Shown here: in pieces, positions 1 through 8,595 of the stretch
Layout of the letters: the number at the start of each line of letters is the position of its first letter
How positions within the stretch are numbered: the stretch's first letter is position 1
Source of the DNA: Pseudomonas lactis
GTDB taxonomy: Bacteria; Pseudomonadota; Gammaproteobacteria; Pseudomonadales; Pseudomonadaceae
NCBI RefSeq assembly: GCF_001439845.1
Contig: NZ_JYLO01000004.1
Span: 124,001-188,000 of the forward strand
DNA length: 64,000 nt
Direction: 5' to 3'
Program-made: the position numbers and the translations under genes
The notes under the pieces: generated by a model
What the model saw: the letters and a program-made list of their open reading frames with translations, nothing else
Told to the model about the DNA's origin: nothing
Database searches by the model: none

Positions 1-201
1 CTGGCGGCTTATGCGTTGCTGGACAAGCAGCTGGCAGGCAATGAAGCGCTGACCCAGGCGTCGATTACCGCAGCGGTCGCCTGGTCGTTCAGCCAGTTCA
101 CCGTGGCCTCGGTGGTAAAGGCCGATGCGTTCCCCAACCTCAAGCGCCATGCTGAACGCCTGGAGCAGCACCCGGCGTTCAAGCGTTACCCCATCGAATG
201 A
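1..201 (+). CDS. Glutathione S-transferase, C-terminal part (gene enters from the left edge)
   Basis: The reading frame is already open at base 1 and ends in TGA at 201, so only the last 66 residues are visible. The ending, FPNLKRHAERLEQHPAFKRY, is typical of the last helices of the all-alpha C-terminal domain of soluble glutathione S-transferases. The glutathione-binding thioredoxin fold lies outside the window, so the class and substrate cannot be judged. The family conjugates glutathione to electrophiles or reduces peroxides in the cytoplasm. It is followed by a REP palindrome and a convergent gene, so it probably ends its transcription unit. Confidence 0.75.
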   Translation: MAAYALLDKQLAGNEALTQASITAAVAWSFSQFTVASVVKADAFPNLKRHAERLEQHPAFKRYPIE

Positions 202-214
202 ACTCGCGCTAATG

Positions 215-314
215 TGTAGGAGCGAGCTTGCTCGCGAAAAACTCATAGACGCCGCGTTTACTCAGGCTACACGCGTTATCGTTGACGTTTTTCGCGAGCA
301 AGCTCGCTCCTACA
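215..314. repeat. REP doublet (inverted pair of GTAGGAGCGAGCTTGCTCGC palindromes)
   Basis: The left arm begins TGTAGGAGCGAGCTTG and the right arm ends CAAGCTCGCTCCTACA, each followed or preceded by a CGCGAAAAA-type sequence. Each arm is itself a short palindrome and the pair forms one large inverted repeat. This is the usual form of Pseudomonas REP doublets (REPINs), which lie between convergent genes and can affect mRNA stability. The same family recurs at 6023, 33675 (half) and 38712. Confidence 0.85.
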
Positions 315-333
315 TAGGGCCCTGTTCGCGTCG

Positions 334-1101
334 CTACACCCATCCGCCGTCAACGATAAAGTTCTGCGCCGAGCACATCGCCGAGGCATCCGAGGCCAAA
401 AACAGCGCCATGTTGGCGATGTGTTCCGGCATCACGCTGCCGGGCAGGCACTGGCTGCGGGCGATGAGGTCCTTGGCGGCGTCGTCGACCCACATGGCCA
501 GTTGTTTTTCGGTCATCACCCAACCCGGTACCAAGGTGTTGACGCGGATATGGTTGGGCCCCAGTTCCCGCGCCAGGGCTCGGGTCATGCCGTGGGCGGC
601 AGCCTTGCTGGCGGCGTATACGGGGTAGCCGGCCGAGGCCATCATCCAGCCCACCGAGCCCAGGTTGATGATCGAGCCGCCGCCGGCCTCTTTCATCATC
701 GGCACCACCGCCTTGGCGGCAAAGAAGGCATGTTTGAGGTTGACCGCAATCAGCTGGTCGAACAGGTGCGAGTCGATTTCTTCCAGGCTGTGGCGCACAT
801 CGTTCGCTGCATTGTTGACCAGTACCGTAATCGGCCCCAGGGAATGCTCGAAGCGCCCGATCGCCGCGCGGTAGCCGATCTCGTCGGTGATATCGCAGCA
901 CTCGAACTCGACACTCTGCCCTTTGGAGTTCAGCAGCGCCGCCAGGCGTTCACCTTGGCTCTGTGCACGGTCCACGAACGCCACCTTGGCGCCCTGCGCG
1001 GCGAAGGCCCGCACCATGAACTCGCCAATCCCCGAAGCCCCGCCGGAAACCAGCACGGTTTTGTCCTTGAGGTCGGGATAAATCGCTTGCTGGGTAGTCA
1101 T
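334..1101 (-). CDS. SDR-family sugar 1-dehydrogenase (probable L-arabinose/D-galactose dehydrogenase)
   Basis: The protein has 255 residues and is a classical short-chain dehydrogenase. The nucleotide-binding motif SGGASGIG lies near residues 19-26, NNAA at 96-99, Ser149 in INLGSVG, and the catalytic pair Tyr162/Lys166 in YAASKAA. It ends with the common FIVDGGWV. In the oxidative arabinose pathway this enzyme oxidises the cyclic sugar to the 1,4- or 1,5-lactone with NAD(P)+. The neighbouring genes supply an L-arabinose importer, lactonase, dehydratase and semialdehyde dehydrogenase, which supports that role. It is divergent from the aldose 1-epimerase across 138 bp. Exact sugar specificity is inferred from context only. 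Confidence 0.8.
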   Translation of the reverse strand: MTTQQAIYPDLKDKTVLVSGGASGIGEFMVRAFAAQGAKVAFVDRAQSQGERLAALLNSKGQSVEFECCDITDEIGYRAAIGRFEHSLGPITVLVNNAANDVRHSLEEIDSHLFDQLIAVNLKHAFFAAKAVVPMMKEAGGGSIINLGSVGWMMASAGYPVYAASKAAAHGMTRALARELGPNHIRVNTLVPGWVMTEKQLAMWVDDAAKDLIARSQCLPGSVMPEHIANMALFLASDASAMCSAQNFIVDGGWV

Positions 1102-1196
1102 AACAATCAGTACTCCGCTTAATTAGTCTTATTTTATTTTGCAAGAACGGCGTTAAAGGCTATAAATCTGCTGTCATATCGACAAAATATCTCAAA

Positions 1197-1209
1197 TTAG
1201 TAGAACTAT
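1197..1209 (+). promoter_or_regulatory. Weak match to the GntR operator seen at 11 kb
   Basis: TTAGTAGAACTAT matches ATAGTATGACTAT (11019) at 10 of 13 positions. It lies between the divergent dehydrogenase and epimerase genes, 31 bp before the epimerase start. This is where a common regulator of the arabinose island would bind, but chance similarity in an AT-rich gap is possible. Confidence 0.25.
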
Positions 1210-1239
1210 TCCAGCAAAACAACAAAAGGAAGTTCGACC

Positions 1240-2388
1240 ATGAAGCACCCTCGATACCTGCTGTCCGGCCTCGCGCTGTCCATGCTGATCGCCAGCGGCG
1301 GCGCGCACGCTGCCGGCCTTAGCAGCGAACACAAACCCTTCGGTAAAACCAATGACGGCACCGCCGTCGAACAGTACGTGTTGCGCAACAGCCATGGCAT
1401 GCAAGCCACGGTGATCACCTACGGCGGTGTGCTGCAGTCGCTCAAAGTGCCGGACAAACACGGCAAGCTCGACGACGTGGTACTGGGCTTCGATGACGTG
1501 CAAGGCTATCAAGGCGGTACCGCGTTTTTCGGTGCCACCATCGGCCGCTTCGGCAACCGCCTGGCCGGCGGCGCCTTCGAACTCGATGGCAAACGCTATC
1601 AGGTACCGCTCAACGACGGCCCCAACTCATTGCATGGCGGCGCCCAGGGCTTCGACAAGCAGGTGTGGCAAGCCAAATCGGTCAAGGACAAAGACTCGGT
1701 GGGCGTCACCCTCACCTACCTGTCCAAAGATGGGGAAATGGGCTTTCCGGGCAACTTGAAGACCGAGGTCACCTACCGCCTCAACGACAACAACGAACTG
1801 CACATCGACTACACCGCCACCACCGACAAGCCGACGGTGCTCAACCTCACCAACCATAGCTACTTCAATCTGGCCGGTGCGGGCAACGGCGATATTCTCA
1901 AGCAGGTCGCCACCTTGCACGCCAGCCACTACACACCGGTGAATGCCACCTTGATTCCCACCGGCGAACTGGCACCGGTCAAGGGCACGCCGATGGACTT
2001 CCTGAAGCCCACACCCATCGGCCAGCACATCAAGGCAGACCATCCGCAGCTCAAATTCGCCGAGCCCAAGCAAGGTGGCTTCGACTTCAACTGGGCGCTG
2101 GATACCAAAGGGGACGTCAAGCAACTGGCCGCCGAAGTGCATGATCCTGAGTCGGGCCGACGCTTGCAGCTCTACACCACAGAGCCCGGCGTACAGTTTT
2201 ATACCAGCAACTTCCTGGACGGTTCGGTGAAGGGCAAAGGCGGCAAGACCTATCAGCATTGGAGTGGATTTACCTTGGAGACCCAGCACTTTCCCGATGC
2301 GCCTAACCAGCCGAGCTTTGCCTCAACGCGTTTGAATCCAGGGCAGACTTACACCCAACACACTATTTTCAAGTTCACCGCTGATTAA
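1240..2388 (+). CDS. Aldose 1-epimerase (galactose mutarotase) with export signal
   Basis: The enzyme interconverts alpha and beta anomers of aldoses. The protein has 382 residues and begins with a clear signal peptide (MKHPRYLLSGLALSML, cleavage probably after AHA near residue 24), so it should act in the periplasm rather than in the cytoplasm like E. coli GalM. Family motifs are present: TIGRFGNR, NSLHGG for sugar binding, NLTNHSYFNL with the catalytic histidine, and LETQHFPDAPN with the catalytic glutamate. It precedes the convergent araH. A periplasmic mutarotase may supply the anomer preferred by AraF or by periplasmic glucose oxidation. A good AGGAAG ribosome site lies before the ATG. 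Confidence 0.9.
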   Translation: MKHPRYLLSGLALSMLIASGGAHAAGLSSEHKPFGKTNDGTAVEQYVLRNSHGMQATVITYGGVLQSLKVPDKHGKLDDVVLGFDDVQGYQGGTAFFGATIGRFGNRLAGGAFELDGKRYQVPLNDGPNSLHGGAQGFDKQVWQAKSVKDKDSVGVTLTYLSKDGEMGFPGNLKTEVTYRLNDNNELHIDYTATTDKPTVLNLTNHSYFNLAGAGNGDILKQVATLHASHYTPVNATLIPTGELAPVKGTPMDFLKPTPIGQHIKADHPQLKFAEPKQGGFDFNWALDTKGDVKQLAAEVHDPESGRRLQLYTTEPGVQFYTSNFLDGSVKGKGGKTYQHWSGFTLETQHFPDAPNQPSFASTRLNPGQTYTQHTIFKFTAD

Positions 2389-2390
2389 AC

Positions 2391-2480
2391 TGTGGGAGCT
2401 GGCTTGCCTGCGATGGCGGTGGCACAGGCTACTCAATTATTGCCTGAACCAACGCTATCGCAGGCAAGCCAGCTCCCACA
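2391..2480. repeat. REP doublet (GTGGGAGCTGGCTTGCCTGCGA type)
   Basis: The left arm TGTGGGAGCTGGCTTGCCTG and the right arm CAGGCAAGCCAGCTCCCACA are inverted copies around a short unique loop. It sits between the convergent epimerase and araH genes. This second REP family differs from the GTAGGAGCGAG family at 215. It recurs at 14429 (half), 36453 (half), 37584 and 62209 (half). Confidence 0.85.
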
Positions 2481-2503
2481 TTGGTTTTTCACAGCGCCTG
2501 GGT

Positions 2504-3472
2504 TCAGCGTTGTTTCATGCGGTCGATGACCACGGCCAACAGCAGGATTGAGCCGCGGATCACGTACTGATAGAAAGTGTCGATGTTCTTGAGGTTCATC
2601 GCATTCTCGATGATCGCCAGAATCAACACCCCGGCAATCACATGGCGGATCATGCCGATGCCGCCGCTCAGCGACACCCCACCCAGCACGCAGGCCGAGA
2701 TCACCGTCAGCTCGAAGCCCTGGCCGATCATCGGTTGGCCAGAGGTCATGCGTGACGCCAGGATCACTCCAGCCAGCGCGCCAATCAGGCCGTGCACGGC
2801 AAAGATCAGGATCTTGGTGCGGTCAACGTTCACGCCGGCCAGCAACGCCGCTTCCGGGTTACCGCCGATAGCCATGGTGTTGCGCCCATAGGTGGTGTAG
2901 TTGAGCAGCCAGCCGAAAAACAGGAAGCAGACAATAGTGATCAGAATCGGCACCGGCACACCAAACAATTGGCCGTTGCCGAACACGAAGAATTGCTCCT
3001 GGGACACCCCTACCGCCTTGCCGTCGGCAAAGATATAAGCCAGGCCGCGCACGATCTGCATGGTTGCCAACGTAGTGATCAAGGCGTTGACCCGCAGCTT
3101 GGCGATCACGATGCCATTGATCAACCCCACCATCAGGCCCATCAGCAGCGCGGCGCCAATGCCCAGCATCACGCTGTCGGTATCGCGCATCACAATCGCC
3201 GCGACCACCCCGGCGCAGGCGATCACCGAGCCTACCGACAGGTCGAAGTGCCCCGAGGCCAGGCAGAACAGCATGGTGCACGCGGCGATGCCCACAGTGG
3301 AAATCGCCAGGCCCAGGCCGCGCATGTTGAGCGGTGAGAGGAAGTTATCGATCAGCAAGGCACACAGTACAAAGATGCCCACGGCTGCCATCAACATCGC
3401 CCAGTTGTCGAGCAATGCGCGCATGTCCATAGGTTTGCGTGACGAGGGCAACGCGTTGTTTTGAATAGTCAT
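2504..3472 (-). CDS. araH: L-arabinose ABC transporter permease AraH
   Basis: The protein has 322 residues and belongs to the BPD_transp_2 sugar permease family. About eight to ten hydrophobic segments follow a short cytoplasmic N-terminus. Family signatures include GHFDLSVGSVIA, the cytoplasmic loop GGNPEAALLAGVNVDRTK, and ASRMTSGQPMIGQGFEL. It forms the membrane channel of the AraFGH importer in the inner membrane. The gene is the last of the araFGH operon, starting 10 bp after araG ends, and is followed by a REP doublet. The assignment to arabinose rests mainly on the adjacent AraF. Confidence 0.92.
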   Translation of the reverse strand: MTIQNNALPSSRKPMDMRALLDNWAMLMAAVGIFVLCALLIDNFLSPLNMRGLGLAISTVGIAACTMLFCLASGHFDLSVGSVIACAGVVAAIVMRDTDSVMLGIGAALLMGLMVGLINGIVIAKLRVNALITTLATMQIVRGLAYIFADGKAVGVSQEQFFVFGNGQLFGVPVPILITIVCFLFFGWLLNYTTYGRNTMAIGGNPEAALLAGVNVDRTKILIFAVHGLIGALAGVILASRMTSGQPMIGQGFELTVISACVLGGVSLSGGIGMIRHVIAGVLILAIIENAMNLKNIDTFYQYVIRGSILLLAVVIDRMKQR

Positions 3473-3481
3473 GGTCGTCTC

Positions 3482-4984
3482 TCAGTTCGCCAGGCCGCGT
3501 GGCAAGGCCAGTTGCAGCAGGTTGGATTCAGTCGCCTGTTCGCGCAGTTGTTCGCCGCGCAGGGCGCCTTCGCACAGCACCAGGATGCGGTCGGAGATGC
3601 CCATCACTTCCATCAGGTCGCTGGACACCACGATTACCGCTATGCCACTGGCCGCCAGGTTATGGATGATCTGGTAGATCTCCGACTTGGCGCCGATGTC
3701 GATACCGCGGGTGGGTTCATCCAGCAGCAGGACCTTCATCGGCATCGACAACCAGCGGCCAAGAATGGCTTTCTGCTGATTACCGCCGGACAGGTACAGG
3801 ATTTTCTGCTCGGCATTCGGCGTCTTGACCTTCATGGCCTGGATCTGCCGCTCGGCGTTGCCCTTCTCCCAGCCGTCGCGCAGCAGCCAGCCGAACGAGG
3901 CATGGGCGCTGCGGGCGCTGATGTTGATATTTTCCGCCACGCTGGACAGCGGAATGATGCCTTCCTTCTTGCGGTCCTCCGGGCACAGCAGCACGCCAGC
4001 GGCGATGGCGTCGCGGGGTGAGCGCAGTTGCAGCGCTTGCCCGCACAGTTCCAGGCTTCCGGCACTGGCGCGCTCTAACCCACTGAGCAGGCGAAACAGC
4101 TCGGTACGCCCCGCGCCCACCAGCCCGAACAGGCCCAGGATCTCGCCTTTGCGCACCTGGAAACTGATCGGTTCACGCAGGCCGGGGCCGAGCAAGCCGT
4201 CCACCTTGAGCGCCACGTCGCCCTGCTCACGCGGGCGGTAATCGTAGATGTCCTGGATATCGCGACCGACCATGCAGGTCACCAGTTGATCGTGGGTCAG
4301 CGTGCTCATGTCCTCGAAGGTGCGCACGTAGCGGCCGTCCTTGAACACCGTCACCGCGTCGCAAATGCGGAACACCTCTTCCATACGGTGCGACACATAG
4401 AGCACCACTTTGCCCTCGTCGCGCAGGCGCGTGATGATCGCCATCAAGCGGTCGATTTCCCGCGCCGATAAACTGCTGGTGGGTTCATCAAAGGCGATCA
4501 CGTTGGCGCCGCGAGACAGCGCCTTGGCGATTTCCACCAGTTGGCGCTGGCCCAGGGACAGGCGCCCAAGTTTCTCGTCGGGATCGATTTCATCGGCCAG
4601 GCCCTTGAGGCAGGCCAGGGCCTGCTTGCGCAGCAGGCTCCGGTTGACCACGCCAAAGCGCGTGGGCAAATGCCCGAGGAACAGGTTCTCGGCCACGCTC
4701 ATTTCCGGCACCAGGTGCAGCTCTTGGTGAATCACCGCCACACCGCTGGCGATGCTGTCGGCGGCGCATTTGAAGGCCATGGTCTGCGCGCCGATCTGCA
4801 CGGTGCCGCTGGACGGAATGTAGGCGCCGCCGAGGATTTTCAGCAGGGTCGACTTGCCTGCGCCGTTCTCGCCCATCAGCGCGTGCACCTGCCCGGGGTG
4901 GGCGGTGAAGCAAATGCCATCCAGCGCCTTGACCCCGGGAAAGGTCTTGCCGATGCCGTCAAACCGCAGGGCCGCAGCGGTCAT
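3482..4984 (-). CDS. araG: L-arabinose ABC transporter ATP-binding protein AraG
   Basis: A double-ABC sugar ATPase of 500 residues. The first half has Walker [10 protein letters not shown], signature LSLGQRQL and Walker [11 protein letters not shown]. The second half has a degenerate P-loop region ([10 protein letters not shown]), signature [11 protein letters not shown] and Walker [11 protein letters not shown], as usual in this family. It powers AraH. I chose the ATG at 4984 because it overlaps the araF stop as ATGA, the classic translational coupling arrangement. An in-frame GTG two codons upstream (4990) is the alternative. Confidence 0.93.
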   Translation of the reverse strand: MTAAALRFDGIGKTFPGVKALDGICFTAHPGQVHALMGENGAGKSTLLKILGGAYIPSSGTVQIGAQTMAFKCAADSIASGVAVIHQELHLVPEMSVAENLFLGHLPTRFGVVNRSLLRKQALACLKGLADEIDPDEKLGRLSLGQRQLVEIAKALSRGANVIAFDEPTSSLSAREIDRLMAIITRLRDEGKVVLYVSHRMEEVFRICDAVTVFKDGRYVRTFEDMSTLTHDQLVTCMVGRDIQDIYDYRPREQGDVALKVDGLLGPGLREPISFQVRKGEILGLFGLVGAGRTELFRLLSGLERASAGSLELCGQALQLRSPRDAIAAGVLLCPEDRKKEGIIPLSSVAENINISARSAHASFGWLLRDGWEKGNAERQIQAMKVKTPNAEQKILYLSGGNQQKAILGRWLSMPMKVLLLDEPTRGIDIGAKSEIYQIIHNLAASGIAVIVVSSDLMEVMGISDRILVLCEGALRGEQLREQATESNLLQLALPRGLAN

Positions 4985-5985
4985 TTCCACAGCCCGATCT
5001 TGGTCAGTTCCGCCTGGAAGTTTTCACGGGTGATCAGCGTCACTTCGTCCATGGCGGTGTATTTCGGCGGCTCGGTGCCTTGGGTGACCCACTCGTACAT
5101 CATCTCAGCGGTTTTATAGCCTTCAATGTGCGGGCTGGGCAGCATCGAACCAAAGAAGCCGCTGTTGGCTTTCTTCAATTCGCCGATGGCGTCGGTACCA
5201 TTGATGCCGATGCCGATCACATTGGTTGCGGCGAAACCGGCACTTTCGGTGGCGCGCACGCCGCCGAGCACGGTGTTGTCGTTCATGCCGCCGATGATCA
5301 GGTTCTTCGCCCCGCTTGGCAGCTTGACCAAGGCAGAGTTGGTGGCGTCCATGCTGCCGGGCACGTCGAGGGTTTTCAGGGGGGCGGTGAGGATGTGGTC
5401 CTTGGGAATACCGGCCTCCTCCAGGGATTTGATCGAGCCGTCGGTGCGTTTCTTGCCGGTGTCGAGTTCGTTGAAGGTGTTGATCACCGCGTAGGTGTCC
5501 TTCCAGTCCCAACCGCGTTTTTTCGCTTCGGCGGCCATGGCGGCGCCCTGCTTCTGGCCCACCTCAAACGCGGCCATGCCCAGGTACGGCACGTCTTCCA
5601 TGAAGTTGCCCTTGGCATCGACAAAGCGATCATCCACGGCCATCACTTTCAGGCCGTTGGCCTTGGCCTTGGCGACAATGGCCGGGCCCAGGGATACGTC
5701 TGGCGGGCAGATCACGAAGCCCTTGGCACCGTTGGCGGCCAGGCTGTCGATGGCCGAGAGGGTTTTCTCGCCGTCGGGCACCGCGATCTTGATGAGTTTG
5801 AAGCCTTTGTCCTGGGCGGCTTTTTCCGCAAACGCCCACTCAGTCTGGAACCAGGGCTCTTCGGCCTGCTTGACCAAAAAGCCGATCTTTACTTCTTCAG
5901 CGGCCAGCAACAGGCCGCTCAAGCTCATGGCCGAGACCGCCACAGCGGCGCAGCACAGGGAACGCAAACCACGACGACGATTCAT
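4981..5985 (-). CDS. araF: L-arabinose-binding periplasmic protein AraF
   Basis: The protein has 334 residues with a signal peptide of about 28 residues ([12 protein letters not shown]... ending LLLAA). The mature part closely resembles E. coli Ara[68 protein letters not shown] and [13 protein letters not shown] can be aligned directly. It captures L-arabinose in the periplasm and delivers it to AraGH. It is the first gene of araFGH. The lactonase gene upstream is separated by a REP doublet, which suggests separate or attenuated expression. This is the strongest evidence that the whole island handles arabinose. Confidence 0.95.
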   Translation of the reverse strand: MNRRRGLRSLCCAAVAVSAMSLSGLLLAAEEVKIGFLVKQAEEPWFQTEWAFAEKAAQDKGFKLIKIAVPDGEKTLSAIDSLAANGAKGFVICPPDVSLGPAIVAKAKANGLKVMAVDDRFVDAKGNFMEDVPYLGMAAFEVGQKQGAAMAAEAKKRGWDWKDTYAVINTFNELDTGKKRTDGSIKSLEEAGIPKDHILTAPLKTLDVPGSMDATNSALVKLPSGAKNLIIGGMNDNTVLGGVRATESAGFAATNVIGIGINGTDAIGELKKANSGFFGSMLPSPHIEGYKTAEMMYEWVTQGTEPPKYTAMDEVTLITRENFQAELTKIGLWK

Positions 5986-6022
5986 AGGGGTGACTCCTTG
6001 TTGTTGTTTTTAGGTAGAACGT

Positions 6023-6122
6023 TGTAGGAGAGAGCTTGCTCGCGAAAAACCCGAGGGCGACGCGCCCATCCAGCATGAACGCGTTATCGTTGACGTTTTT
6101 CGCGGGCAAGCCCGCTCCTACA
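6023..6122. repeat. REP doublet (GTAGGAG family)
   Basis: The left arm begins TGTAGGAGAGAGCTTG and the right arm ends GGGCAAGCCCGCTCCTACA, with CGCGAAAAA and TTTTTCGCG flanks facing inward. Both arms carry a few substitutions compared with the copy at 215. It separates the lactonase gene from araF, so it lies inside a run of same-strand genes and may act as an mRNA-stabilising or attenuating boundary. Confidence 0.8.
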
Positions 6123-6124
6123 GG

Positions 6125-6988
6125 TTATCCGGCGAAGCGGTGACAGGGTTTTCCGGGAACATCCATTTCAATCGCCAGTACCGCACCATCCAACGGATGC
6201 CCCAAGGGACTCGCAGCACTGGTGATATACAACGTGGTGAGCTCAGGCCCACCGAACACGCAACTGGTGGGCCGGCTGACCGGCAGTTCGATGATGCGAT
6301 CCACCTCACCCAAGGGCGTTAGCCGCAGCAGGCAACTGCCGTCCCAGCGCGCGTTCCAGATGTAGCCCTCGGCGTCCATGGCCGAACCATCCGGCCCGCC
6401 GCGTGTGTGCGGCCCGAACCAGGCCTGGGCGGCGCCGAGTTGGCCGTCAACCTGGATCGAATGCTGATAGAGCGTGCCGTCCATGCTGTCGCCGAAATGC
6501 ACCTGGCTGCCCTCCTCGTTCCAAAGCAACGTGTTGGGAATGCCCAAGCCGTTGAGCAACCGCGTGACCGTTGCATCCGCATCGATGCGAAACAAACCAC
6601 CGGAACGCCGGGTAATCGGCAGGTCTTCGCCCTGCTCGCCAATGTTGTTCTGCATGGTGCCCAACCACAGCCGGCCCTGGGCATCGCAGCGTGCTTCATT
6701 GCCACGGTTGCCCGCTTGCGGGTCGGCTACGCACAGCAGGGTCAAGGCTTCGGTGGCCAGGTCCAGGCGATACACGCCGCTGCTCAAGGTCACCAACGCA
6801 TCGCCGCGTTCACAGGGGATGAACGCCGAGACGTGCTCGGGCAACTGCCACACCTGCAACTGCCCACCCATCAGGCGCAGTGCCTGGCGGGCGGCGATAT
6901 CCACCCAATACAGGGCCTGGGTCGGTGCATCCCAGAACGGCCCTTCGCCCAACCGGGCACGGTGCGGGGTGACTGCGCTCAACGACAT
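6125..6988 (-). CDS. SMP-30/gluconolactonase-family sugar lactonase (probable L-arabinolactonase)
   Basis: The protein has 287 residues, a six-bladed beta-propeller of the SMP-30/regucalcin family. Diagnostic motifs are LGEGPFWD at residues 13-20 with the metal-ligand glutamate, GNEARCDAQGRLWLGTM, GIPNTLLWN, GGPDGSAMDAEGYIWNA with a metal-binding Asp, and SRPTSCVFGG. These enzymes hydrolyse aldonolactones to aldonates in the cytoplasm. In this operon it would open L-arabinonolactone made by the SDR dehydrogenase. It lies 16 bp after the semialdehyde dehydrogenase, in the same operon. Confidence 0.87.
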   Translation of the reverse strand: MSLSAVTPHRARLGEGPFWDAPTQALYWVDIAARQALRLMGGQLQVWQLPEHVSAFIPCERGDALVTLSSGVYRLDLATEALTLLCVADPQAGNRGNEARCDAQGRLWLGTMQNNIGEQGEDLPITRRSGGLFRIDADATVTRLLNGLGIPNTLLWNEEGSQVHFGDSMDGTLYQHSIQVDGQLGAAQAWFGPHTRGGPDGSAMDAEGYIWNARWDGSCLLRLTPLGEVDRIIELPVSRPTSCVFGGPELTTLYITSAASPLGHPLDGAVLAIEMDVPGKPCHRFAG

Positions 6989-7004
6989 GAAGCCTCCTGA
7001 TCAG

Positions 7005-8585
7005 TTACAGCGATTCGCGCGATGGCGTGCCATTTACCAGGCGCTGAATACGCAAGGGGTTGGCGTTTTTCAACGCATCGGGCAGCAGGCTATCAGGGTA
7101 GTTCTGGAAGCACACCGGGCGCAGGAAACGGTCGATGGCCAGGGTGCCGACCGAGGTGCCACGCGCATCCGAAGTTGCCGGGTACGGCCCGCCGTGGACC
7201 ATGGAATCACACACTTCCACGCCAGTGGGGTAACCGTTGAGCAGGATGCGCCCGACTTTCTGTTCCAGCAGGGGCGTGAGTTCGGCGAACTGTTGCAGGT
7301 CGCCCGGTTCGCCGATGAGCGTGGCGGTCAACTGCCCGTGCAGCCCCTGCAGGGCGGCGCTGAGTTGGGCTTGGTCGGCCACTTCGACGAACACCGTGGT
7401 GGGGCCGAACACTTCCTCTTGCAGCACTTCGTCACCGTCAATCAACAGACGTACATCCGCCTTGAACAGTTGCGGTTGCGCCTGGTTGCCCGATTGCGCG
7501 CTGCCCGCCAGATGCTGGATGCCCGGGTGAGAGAGGAGTTTTTCCAGGCCCTTGCCGTAGCTGCCCAGGGTGCCGGCATTAAGCATGGTTTGTGGCGGTT
7601 GCTCGCCGATCAATTGCGCGACCTGTTGCGTGAACGCGGTGAACGCAGGCGAGGCGATACCGATCACCAGGCCTGGGTTGGTGCAGAACTGGCCGCAGCC
7701 TTGTACCACCGAGGCGGTCAGGTCGCGGGCGATGCTTTCGGCGCGGGCGTGCAGCGCCTGGGGCAGCACGATTACCGGGTTGATGCTCGACATTTCGGCA
7801 AACACCGGGATCGGTTGCGGGCGCGCCGCGGCCATGTCGCACAGGGCGCGGCCGCCTTTGAGCGAACCGGTAAAGCCCACCGCCTGGATCGCCGGATGCT
7901 TGACCAGCGCCTCACCGACGCCGCCGCCAAAGATCATATTGAACACGCCGGCCGGCATCTCGGTGGCCTCGGCAGCGCGGATGATCGCATCGGCCACACG
8001 CTCGGCGGTCGCCATGTGCCCGCTGTGGGCCTTGAACACCACCGGGCAACCGGCGGCCAGCGCGGCAGCGGTATCGCCGCCAGCCGTGGAAAATGCCAGA
8101 GGAAAGTTGCTGGCGCCGAACACCGCCACCGGGCCAAGGCCGATGCGGTATTGGCGCAGGTCTGGGCGCGGCAGCGGCTGGCGCTCTGGCAGGGCCTTGT
8201 CGATACGCGCGCCGTAGAAGTCACCACGGCGCAGCACGGTGGCGAACAGACGCATCTGGCCGCTGGTACGCCCACGCTCGCCTTTGATGCGTGCGGCCGG
8301 CAAGGCGGTTTCGCGGCAGACCAGTTCGACGAAGTCATCGCCCAAGGCGTCCAGCTCATCGGCCACCGCATCCAGAAACTGCGCACGCCGTGCGGCGCTC
8401 AAGGCGCGATAGGCCGGGTACGCCTGGGCCGCGGCCTGGGCGGCGGCGTCCACTTCCTGGGCGGTGGCCTGGTAGAAATCCTGGGGCAAGGCTTCGCCGG
8501 TGGTAGCGTCGATGCTTTGCAGCTTGATGCTGCCATTGGCGCTGCGCTGGCCGCCGATGTAGTTGTGGCCGAGGAACGGGGTCAT
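7005..8585 (-). CDS. 2-oxoglutarate semialdehyde (2,5-dioxovalerate) dehydrogenase
   Basis: An NADP-type aldehyde dehydrogenase of 526 residues. It shows the Rossmann region FGASNFPLAFSTAGGDTA, GFTGSLKGG, the general-base region FAEMSSINPVIV, and the catalytic cysteine in GCGQFCTNPGLV. The alpha-ketoglutaric semialdehyde dehydrogenases of oxidative pentose and hexarate pathways have this length and these motifs. It would perform the last step to 2-oxoglutarate. The start is set at the ATG at 8585 (MTPFLGHNYIGG) because AAGGAGATCAAC lies immediately upstream. Reading can be extended 16 codons further but with no ribosome site. Confidence 0.9.
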   Translation of the reverse strand: MTPFLGHNYIGGQRSANGSIKLQSIDATTGEALPQDFYQATAQEVDAAAQAAAQAYPAYRALSAARRAQFLDAVADELDALGDDFVELVCRETALPAARIKGERGRTSGQMRLFATVLRRGDFYGARIDKALPERQPLPRPDLRQYRIGLGPVAVFGASNFPLAFSTAGGDTAAALAAGCPVVFKAHSGHMATAERVADAIIRAAEATEMPAGVFNMIFGGGVGEALVKHPAIQAVGFTGSLKGGRALCDMAAARPQPIPVFAEMSSINPVIVLPQALHARAESIARDLTASVVQGCGQFCTNPGLVIGIASPAFTAFTQQVAQLIGEQPPQTMLNAGTLGSYGKGLEKLLSHPGIQHLAGSAQSGNQAQPQLFKADVRLLIDGDEVLQEEVFGPTTVFVEVADQAQLSAALQGLHGQLTATLIGEPGDLQQFAELTPLLEQKVGRILLNGYPTGVEVCDSMVHGGPYPATSDARGTSVGTLAIDRFLRPVCFQNYPDSLLPDALKNANPLRIQRLVNGTPSRESL

Positions 8586-8595
8586 GTTGATCTCC

